From NCBI GenBank assembly GCA_964654185.1, contig CAZZIE010000212.1:1-5873 (forward strand): a DNA stretch of 5,873 bases, given 5' to 3'. This stretch comes from CAYFQV01 sp964654185. GTDB taxonomy: Bacteria; Spirochaetota; Spirochaetia; DSM-27196; PWMO01. Of this stretch, positions 1 through 4,640 are shown in pieces. How positions within the stretch are numbered: the stretch's first letter is position 1; every line of letters starts with the position of its first letter. A model generated the notes under the pieces. It did no database searches. It was not told the origin of the DNA and saw nothing but the letters and a program-made list of their open reading frames with translations. A program made the position numbers and the translations under genes.

Positions 1-1
1 G

Positions 2-823
2 TCGGCGTCCTTCGAGGTGCTCGTGGCGGAAGTGCACAACGTCCTGTGGAACGACGGATCGATCGGGGTTGTACCGCTCTCCCGGGCGGCGCAACTCGCG
101 GAGAACCGGTTCTTCCGCAAGCCCTGCGGGCTCATGGACCAGATCGCCTGCGCAAACGGCGGTATTGTCCGCATTGACTTCCAGAATGCCGAGTCGCCGG
201 AGGTACGCTCGGTATCATTCGATTTTGCTTCCCGGGGCTACGTCCTGTGCGTCGTGAACACCGGCTCGAGTCACGCCGATCTGACCTCGGACTACGCCTC
301 CGTGCCTGAGGAGATGAAGCTCGTCGCGCGTCTCCTGGGCGCGGAACGTCTCCGGGACACAAGCGAGCAGGATATTCTGGGGCACCTTCCGGTGCTGCGT
401 ACCGACGCGGGAGACCGCGCAATTCTCCGAGCCCTCCACTTCCACCGGGAGAACGAGCGGGTCCGGGAGATCACCCGGGCGCTCGAAGCCGACGACATGC
501 CGCGCTACCTCGCCGGGGTGCGCGCGTCGGCATCATCTTCCTGGCGGCTTCTGCAGAACTACCTTCCCACGGCGACCACCCGGGAACAGGCGATCGCGCT
601 GACCGCGGCACTGACGGAGCGCCGCTTTCCCGACGCCGTCGCTCGCGTTCACGGAGGCGGCTTCGCCGGGGCGGTACAGGTCTACGTCCCGGAAGAGGAG
701 TTCTCGCGGTTCAAGAGCGAAATGGAGGGCCTCTTCGGTCGGGGAAGTGTGGTTCCGTTGCGCATTCGCAACTACGCGGCGGGACCGCTTGGTGGAATCT
801 ATCCCCAGAGCGGCGCCGGGTAG
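2..823 (+). CDS. galK: Galactokinase (GHMP kinase family), 5'-truncated by window edge
   Basis: Galactokinase phosphorylates galactose (or a close analogue) to the sugar-1-phosphate with ATP in the cytoplasm, the first step of the Leloir pathway. The frame is open to the left edge, and its first visible residues, SASFEV, are the end of the GHMP-kinase ATP-binding motif (GLSSSAS-type). The GTG at 17 is therefore internal, and roughly the first third of the protein lies outside the window. Further signatures are PCGLMDQIA, whose Asp (codon 137-139) matches the catalytic base of galactokinases, and RVHGGGFAGAVQVYVP near the C-terminus, the third GHMP motif. About 273 residues are visible and the gene ends at TAG 821-823. 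It overlaps the convergent nucleotidyltransferase by 25 bp. What I see supports a galactokinase-type GHMP kinase strongly. The exact sugar is inferred, since related kinases act on other hexoses. Confidence 0.92.
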   Translation, partial: SASFEVLVAEVHNVLWNDGSIGVVPLSRAAQLAENRFFRKPCGLMDQIACANGGIVRIDFQNAESPEVRSVSFDFASRGYVLCVVNTGSSHADLTSDYASVPEEMKLVARLLGAERLRDTSEQDILGHLPVLRTDAGDRAILRALHFHRENERVREITRALEADDMPRYLAGVRASASSSWRLLQNYLPTATTREQAIALTAALTERRFPDAVARVHGGGFAGAVQVYVPEEEFSRFKSEMEGLFGRGSVVPLRIRNYAAGPLGGIYPQSGAG

Positions 824-1725
824 ACCCCGGCATCCACATAGCGTTGAATCGCCTCTTCCACGGTGGGCTTGTCTTCCCGGTAGGTCATCCCGAACCACTG
901 CGCCTGCGTTGACAGGGGGGTAAGGGTTGCGCGGCCCCCGGCAATGAGGTTGTTGAGCGCCCAGGGCACGTAGAACTCCGCCTTCGGATCGCTGAGATTG
1001 TCAGAGAGGAAGCGCGTCATCTCATGCTCCACCTGGGTGAAGAAGGCCGGCGTGAAGCCGAACATGTTCATTGAGGTGAGCTCACTCCCGGTGAGAGTTC
1101 GCTGCGATCCGCTCACCTCGCTGACAATGCCGCCGCCGGCGTAGTGGATACTCTTGTGCTCGGCAATGCTTGCAACGTTTCCGTCTCTATCCACCTCGCA
1201 GAGGGCGCGTGAGACGCTCCCGTGGGGAGAGAGGGTCCGGTCGAGGCGAAACCCCACCAGACTGTACTGCGTTTCTTCAACACTGCGCCTTCGCAGGAAT
1301 TCCGCCATTGCCTGGAAGGACTCACGGCCGTAGAAGTCGTCTCCGTTGATCATGGCAAAGGGGACGGCCATCTCCTTGCGGGCGGCGTAGACGGCGTGAG
1401 CGGTTCCCCAGGGTTTTTCACGGTTTGCCGGCGGTTGATAGGTTCCGGGGAGATCGTTGAGGCGTTGATTGACGAAGCGTACCGTCGCGTCTGAGGGTAT
1501 CTTCCCGGAGAAGAACTCCTCCACGTCCCCCCTGATCTCCTCGCGCACCACGAAGACGATGTCACGAAACCCGCTCTCCAGGGCGTCGTAGATCGAGTAG
1601 TCAATGAGGGCCTCCCCGTTCGGCCCGACGCCCTCAATCTGCTTGACGCCGCCGTAGCGGCTTCCCATACCGGCCGCCAGTACGAGGAGTCCGATGTCCT
1701 GACGTGACGCACTGTTGTTGCCCAC
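799..1725 (-). CDS. Sugar-phosphate nucleotidyltransferase (NDP-sugar pyrophosphorylase family)
   Basis: This 308-aa cytoplasmic enzyme probably joins an NTP to a sugar-1-phosphate to make an NDP-sugar. The N-terminal Rossmann-like NTP-binding loop is LAAGMGSRYGGVKQ (about residues 16-29), followed by GPNGEALIDYSIYDA. PWGTAHAV (105-112) and NGDDFYG (127-133) follow, the latter supplying the metal-binding Asp. LSPHGSVSRALC, SMNMFGFTP and FYVPWALNN lie further along, and the end is WFGMTYREDKP with YPAPLW. These fit a full-length member of the bacterial nucleotidyltransferase group that often sits near sugar kinases. The start is GTG at 1725, supported by AGGAAGG 7 nt upstream. The tail-to-tail galactokinase suggests galactose-1-phosphate or a related sugar phosphate as substrate, but this is inference. 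The nucleotide (UTP, dTTP or other) cannot be read from the sequence. Confidence 0.9.
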   Translation of the reverse strand: MGNNSASRQDIGLLVLAAGMGSRYGGVKQIEGVGPNGEALIDYSIYDALESGFRDIVFVVREEIRGDVEEFFSGKIPSDATVRFVNQRLNDLPGTYQPPANREKPWGTAHAVYAARKEMAVPFAMINGDDFYGRESFQAMAEFLRRRSVEETQYSLVGFRLDRTLSPHGSVSRALCEVDRDGNVASIAEHKSIHYAGGGIVSEVSGSQRTLTGSELTSMNMFGFTPAFFTQVEHEMTRFLSDNLSDPKAEFYVPWALNNLIAGGRATLTPLSTQAQWFGMTYREDKPTVEEAIQRYVDAGVYPAPLWG

Positions 1726-1732
1726 GGTTGAA

Positions 1733-1739
1733 CCTTCCT
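1733..1739 (-). promoter_or_regulatory. Ribosome binding site of the nucleotidyltransferase
   Basis: On the minus strand AGGAAGG stands 7 nt before the GTG at 1723-1725. This strong Shine-Dalgarno match fixes the GTG as the start. An ATG-started reading upstream (1766) is in a different frame and is a shadow. Confidence 0.8.
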
Positions 1740-1741
1740 GT

Positions 1742-1779
1742 CGTGTAGTTGCTGATGTGCCGTCATCTCAGTCTACATG
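1742..1779. promoter_or_regulatory. Imperfect dyad in divergent intergenic region, candidate operator
   Basis: The 114-bp gap between the divergent nucleotidyltransferase and MFS genes (1726-1839) contains nested inverted arms with one common centre at 1760.5. The outer arms are TGTAG (1744-1748) and CTACA (1773-1777), with a further C-G pair at 1742/1779 after one mismatch. The inner arms are GATG (1754-1757) and CATC (1764-1767). The five bases between arms do not pair on either side, so this looks more like a two-part protein-binding site than an RNA hairpin. I see no convincing -35/-10 pair on either strand, so the promoters are not placed. Regulation of both genes by one factor is inference. 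Confidence 0.33.
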
Positions 1780-1822
1780 GCCTCTGCCCGGTGGAACAAC
1801 CGGTGCGCCTCGTGGTATCTCC

Positions 1823-1827
1823 GGGAG
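1823..1827 (+). promoter_or_regulatory. Ribosome binding site of the MFS gene
   Basis: GGGAG, in a GGGAGAG run, lies about 10-12 nt before ATG 1840-1842. It supports that start over the in-frame ATG at 1777, which has no purine-rich sequence in front of it and would add 21 polar residues (with two Cys and three Trp) of no recognisable kind. Confidence 0.55.
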
Positions 1828-1839
1828 AGCGCTACACCT

Positions 1840-3093
1840 ATGACACTGCACTCCTACATCTCGCGACTGCGCGCCTTCTCAGGAAACGCCCGGCTCGTTC
1901 TGGTGATGAGCTTCATGGAGGGGCTGGGAATCGGCGGTTTCCGCCTGCTCTTCAACTTCTACGTCCTCAGTCTGGGCTACAACGAGGCCTTCGTCGGAAC
2001 GCTTCAGACCATGCAGTCCCTTGCCGCAATCCTTGCGGCCATTCCCGCGGCGTACGTGGCGGACCGCCTGCCAAGCCGGCCACTGCTGGTTGCAGTTCCA
2101 ATGGGTATTGGCGTGGCCATCATTGGGCTCGTGGCCCTGCCCATGCCGGCCTTCCTGGTGGTCTTCCGCATGCTTCTGGGGATCGCCATTGCAAGCCGGG
2201 AGGTGGTTGTGGCGACCTATCTGATGGCGAACACCTCAGAAGACGAACGCCAGTGGGTCTTCAGCTTCAACTTCGGCCTCATGATGGCGGCCACCTTCTT
2301 CGGGTATACCATCGGGGGCGCCCTGCCGGGGTGGATCGGCGCCGTGGCGGGAATCGCCGCGACGAGCACCGCGGCGTATCAGGGGGCAATCGGCATTCTG
2401 GGGTTCGCCGCCGCCCTGGGCGGCATTCCGGCGTTTCTCCTGCGGGAATCCCGGGCGGAGATTGCGGGAGCGCCCGAGCTTCCATGGCGGCTCCTTCGCC
2501 GGCACGGGCGGTCGGTCGCGCGCTTCCTCGCGCCCAACGTAATCATCGGCCTTGGTGCAGGAATGATGATGCCCTTCATGAACATCTACTTCCGCAAGGT
2601 CTATGGGCGATCGGACGCCTTTATTGGGGTGCTCTTTGCCGCCGGCAGCATCTTCATGGCGCTGGCGCAGTTTCTCGGGCCCGTCCTGGCCGAGGTGAAA
2701 GGCAAGATCCGCGCCGTCATCTTCACCCAGGCGCTGTCGATTCCCTTCCTTGTGCTGCTGGGGCTCGGCGCGTTTCTGGTCCCCGCAGGATTCGTGCCGG
2801 TGGGCGTTGGACTGGGCGTCGCAATCCTGGCCTTCAACGCACGAATCGCCCTCATGAACATGGGCAACCCGATCTATCAGACCTTTGTGCTGGAGCACGT
2901 GCCCGCGGAGGTGCGTGCCATGAGCATGAGCCTGCTGTCGATATCATTCCAGTTCGGCTGGTTTGTCATGCCCCAGATCAGCGGCAGCCTTCAGGTCACC
3001 TTCGACCCCTTCGGCTTCGTCCCCGTCTTTGCCGGCGTCATTCTGTTCTACGGCGCAGCGATCCTGCTGGAGCAGCGGTTCTTTCTGCGGTAG
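1840..3093 (+). CDS. Major facilitator superfamily (MFS) transporter
   Basis: This is a 417-aa inner-membrane protein of typical MFS size, with about 12 hydrophobic segments in two halves. TM1 is near residues 17-43 and TM2 near 50-72. Cytoplasmic loop 2-3 carries VADRLPSRP (73-81), which is the MFS motif A pattern (Asp-Arg ... Arg). A charged central loop (about 202-226, RESRAEIAGAPELPWRLLRR) separates the halves, and the C-terminal half runs from about 228 to 412. MFS proteins are secondary carriers for sugars, drugs or other small solutes. Nothing here identifies the substrate, and I see no sugar-porter signature such as PESPR. Neighbouring galactose-type genes make a sugar-related role possible, but it does not share their operon. 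The start at ATG 1840 is chosen from the ribosome binding site and the family N-terminus. It is divergent from the nucleotidyltransferase and convergent with the DUF302 gene. Confidence 0.88.
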   Translation: MTLHSYISRLRAFSGNARLVLVMSFMEGLGIGGFRLLFNFYVLSLGYNEAFVGTLQTMQSLAAILAAIPAAYVADRLPSRPLLVAVPMGIGVAIIGLVALPMPAFLVVFRMLLGIAIASREVVVATYLMANTSEDERQWVFSFNFGLMMAATFFGYTIGGALPGWIGAVAGIAATSTAAYQGAIGILGFAAALGGIPAFLLRESRAEIAGAPELPWRLLRRHGRSVARFLAPNVIIGLGAGMMMPFMNIYFRKVYGRSDAFIGVLFAAGSIFMALAQFLGPVLAEVKGKIRAVIFTQALSIPFLVLLGLGAFLVPAGFVPVGVGLGVAILAFNARIALMNMGNPIYQTFVLEHVPAEVRAMSMSLLSISFQFGWFVMPQISGSLQVTFDPFGFVPVFAGVILFYGAAILLEQRFFLR

Positions 3094-3097
3094 CGGC

Positions 3098-3189
3098 GGC
3101 CACCGCGGCGGAGAGGGCGGGCCGCTGCCGCGCGCGGCCGTGGCGGCGGCACGCCTGGTGGGTGCGGGGGCCGCCGCGGCGGAGAGGGC
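3098..3189. repeat. 21-bp direct repeat, two copies
   Basis: Copies at 3098-3118 and 3169-3189 match at 20 of 21 positions (single A/G difference at 3102/3173) with 71-bp periodicity. Each ends in GCGGCGGAGAGGGC. The second copy holds a perfect 12-bp palindrome CCGCCGCGGCGG at 3171-3182, and in the first copy one base of this palindrome is changed. The intervening DNA is not repeated. Confidence 0.8.
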
Positions 3190-3219
3190 CACGCAGTCGA
3201 TCAGCGGCCGGCGCAACGG

Positions 3220-3241
3220 CGGCGCCGTGGCGGCGCCGTGG
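3220..3241. repeat. Tandem 11-bp repeat, two perfect copies
   Basis: CGGCGCCGTGG occurs twice head to tail (3220-3230, 3231-3241). The related string CCGTGGCGGCG at 3225-3235 also appears at 3138-3148, so modules recur within the segment. The pattern is typical of slippage or local duplication. Confidence 0.75.
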
Positions 3242-3248
3242 CTGCGGC

Positions 3249-3285
3249 GGCCGCGCCGGCCCGCGGGGCCGCGGGGCCGCGCCGG
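3249..3285. repeat. 11-bp direct repeat flanking a GC hairpin
   Basis: GGCCGCGCCGG is present at 3249-3259 and 3275-3285. Between and across the copies, CGGCCC (3257-3262), loop GCG, GGGCCG (3266-3271) can form a 6-bp GC hairpin, and CGCGGGGC is tandemly repeated at 3262-3269 and 3270-3277. The hairpin could help to end the convergent transcripts, but no T-run follows. Confidence 0.6.
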
Positions 3286-3290
3286 ACGGG

Positions 3291-3677
3291 TCACACCTGC
3301 TCGATGACTCTGGCCAGGCGTGAGCGGATCTCCTCCGCAATCGGCGCCAGGGACTGATTGTCCACTGCCGCCATGGATGCCACCGGATCGACGGCGGCGA
3401 TCTCCACGGAGTTGCTGCCCGTGGACTGGACAATGACGTTGCACGGCAGCATGGTGCCGATCTTGTCCTCTGCGCTCAACGCCTTGTGGGCGAAGGGCGG
3501 ATTGCACGCCCCGAGGATTCGATAGTCCCGGAAGTCCTCTCCGAGCTTCTCCTTCATGGTGGCTTTGACATCGATCTCAGTCAGGACCCCGAACCCTTCA
3601 GATGAGAGCACTTCCTTGACGCGATCGATCGTCTCATCAAAGGAACCGGTGGTCTGCTTTGCAATGTAGTAGCTCAC
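3291..3677 (-). CDS. DUF302 domain protein
   Basis: A 128-aa single-domain protein of the DUF302 family, whose biochemical function I do not know with confidence. The family core is visible as YRILGACNPPFAHKAL (about 52-67) followed by IGTMLPCNVIVQ (73-84) and the VDPVASM segment (96-102). Cys58 and Cys79 lie in these conserved stretches. There is no signal peptide or membrane segment, so it is probably cytoplasmic. The start is GTG 3675-3677, preceded at 5 nt by AGGGAGG. Only 20 nt separate it from the stop of the upstream DUF1295 gene, so the two are almost surely cotranscribed. It ends at TGA 3291-3293, next to the GC-rich block. Confidence 0.88.
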   Translation of the reverse strand: MSYYIAKQTTGSFDETIDRVKEVLSSEGFGVLTEIDVKATMKEKLGEDFRDYRILGACNPPFAHKALSAEDKIGTMLPCNVIVQSTGSNSVEIAAVDPVASMAAVDNQSLAPIAEEIRSRLARVIEQV

Positions 3678-3682
3678 GAGTG

Positions 3683-3689
3683 CCTCCCT
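3683..3689 (-). promoter_or_regulatory. Ribosome binding site of the DUF302 gene
   Basis: AGGGAGG on the minus strand, 5 nt before GTG 3677, is a near-perfect Shine-Dalgarno sequence. It lies in the 20-nt gap after the DUF1295 stop and settles the GTG start. Confidence 0.8.
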
Positions 3690-3697
3690 GAGCGTGG

Positions 3698-4585
3698 TCA
3701 GACGACCCGCTCATCCTCTGGTAAAAGGTAACGTCCCGGGATGGGAACGAGCACCGGCACCGCTTCCTGGATGATCCGGTAACTCGGCCGAGTGGCCATG
3801 ATCTTGCGCTCCATCGCCGGAATGCTGTACCCGGCGAAGATACCAACCATGACCGCCATACCGGCAAGGCTCCACCACGGCGCGGCGGCGGCAAGACCGA
3901 AGAGCAGGAGGCCGAGCCAGAAGCCCAGCTCACCGAGGTAGTTCGGGTGGCGGGAGAACCGCCACAATCCGATCGTGCAGGGACCCTCGCCCCCTTCGGC
4001 CTTGAAGCGCCGAAGCTGGATGTCCGCCGTTGCCTCAATGTAGACGGCGACGGCGGTGACCAGGGTGGCCAACCCGGCAATCGGCACGCTGGCAACGCCG
4101 TCGGTCAGTACGAAGTACACGGGGATGCACCCCAGGAATACCGACACGGTCGGGAAGAGGTGGATTGCCAGAAGGCTCACCGGCCAGTAGAAGCGCCCGA
4201 AGCGTGCGCGAAAACTGCGATAGCGCCAGTCCTCCTGGCCCATGCCCGACCAGCCGGTCGCCCAGTTGAGCGTAAGGCGCGTTCCCCAGATCACCGTCAC
4301 CCCCAGAATGATCAGGGCAAAGAGGGAAACCTGGCCCATGTCGATGAGCCACACCACGAACATGACCGGGGGGAGGACGCTCCAGTAGGGATCGTACACG
4401 CTCGAGTTGTTGGCGAAGACGCTCGCCAGAAAGACCACCAGAGTAGCGATTATATCGGCAACGAGGGTGCGCCGGAGCACGGAACCTGCGTCGCTGAAGG
4501 TATACACCGCGATAAACACTCCGATTGCCACCAGATACACGACGACAACGGCGGTCATACCGCCCGACCCTTTTTCTTCGCTCAT
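3698..4585 (-). CDS. DUF1295 membrane protein (steroid 5-alpha-reductase/ICMT-like)
   Basis: A 295-aa inner-membrane protein with several hydrophobic helices (about 11-30, 41-58, 70-102, 134-161, 164-184, 221-255). The C-terminal family signature is GLWRFSRHPNYLGELGFW (206-223), followed by MERKIMATRPSYR (258-270). This pattern is shared by DUF1295 proteins, isoprenylcysteine methyltransferases and steroid/enoyl reductases, where the conserved polar residues bind the cofactor. DPYWSV (65-70) and QEDWRYRSFR (117-126) are further DUF1295 hallmarks. Known members of the wider fold reduce lipid double bonds or methylate. Which reaction, substrate and cofactor apply here is unknown. The start is ATG 4583-4585 with AGGA 9 nt upstream. 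The frame is open further upstream, but that part overlaps the preceding gene and reads as non-family sequence. An alternative start is ATG at 4558 (MTAVVVVY). It sits 55 nt after the antiporter stop. Confidence 0.87.
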   Translation of the reverse strand: MSEEKGSGGMTAVVVVYLVAIGVFIAVYTFSDAGSVLRRTLVADIIATLVVFLASVFANNSSVYDPYWSVLPPVMFVVWLIDMGQVSLFALIILGVTVIWGTRLTLNWATGWSGMGQEDWRYRSFRARFGRFYWPVSLLAIHLFPTVSVFLGCIPVYFVLTDGVASVPIAGLATLVTAVAVYIEATADIQLRRFKAEGGEGPCTIGLWRFSRHPNYLGELGFWLGLLLFGLAAAAPWWSLAGMAVMVGIFAGYSIPAMERKIMATRPSYRIIQEAVPVLVPIPGRYLLPEDERVV

Positions 4586-4594
4586 GGTCTGCGA

Positions 4595-4598
4595 TCCT
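4595..4598 (-). promoter_or_regulatory. Ribosome binding site of the DUF1295 gene
   Basis: AGGA on the minus strand, 9 nt before ATG 4585, favours MSEEKG as the N-terminus. The later in-frame ATG at 4558 also has a purine-rich run (AAAAAGGG) further upstream, so the choice is not absolute. Confidence 0.5.
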
Positions 4599-4605
4599 AC
4601 TCCGC

Positions 4606-4620
4606 CGCCGCCGGGCGGCG
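4606..4620 (-). other. Small GC hairpin between antiporter and DUF1295 genes
   Basis: In the 55-nt gap after the antiporter stop, CGCCGC and GCGGCG (6-bp stem, 3-nt loop) form a perfect inverted repeat. On the minus strand it is followed by GCGGAGTAGGATC, not by a T-run, and it ends about 8 nt before the AGGA ribosome binding site. It is not a standard terminator. It might partly separate the two genes or stabilise a processed end, and could also be chance in GC-rich DNA. Confidence 0.3.
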
Positions 4621-4640
4621 CAACCACTAACGCTCTTGAG

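Larger units (their letters stand above)
3094..3290. other. Extremely GC-rich repeat-bearing segment between convergent genes
   Basis: The 197 bp between the MFS stop and the DUF302 stop contain only 23 A/T bases by my count (about 88% G+C), far above the rest of the window. The segment is made of short GC modules in direct, tandem and inverted arrangement, listed separately. It lies where two transcripts meet, so a structure-based bidirectional terminator is plausible, but there is no T-tract on either strand. Several frames are open across it only because GC-rich DNA lacks stop codons. Those translations are Arg/Ala/Gly/Pro-rich low-complexity, overlap flanking genes and lack start signals, so I see no gene here. 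Confidence 0.75.

Noticed and set aside
17..19. GTG as start of the galactokinase gene
   Set aside because: The frame is open to the left edge and the preceding codons (SASFE) belong to the conserved GHMP ATP-binding motif.
3098..3285. CRISPR-like array from the short repeats
   Set aside because: There are only two copies of each repeat, spacing differs between repeat types, the composition is low-complexity GC, and no cas gene is nearby.
2963..3307. Small gene in the GC-rich block (+ strand frame)
   Set aside because: It starts inside the MFS gene, lacks a ribosome binding site, and its Arg/Ala/Gly-rich translation reflects base composition.
1749..3323. 524-codon open frame on + overlapping the MFS gene
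   Set aside because: It is a shadow in another frame of the MFS gene. It reads as Arg/Gly/Pro-rich low-complexity protein without family motifs, and open frames are common in GC-rich DNA.
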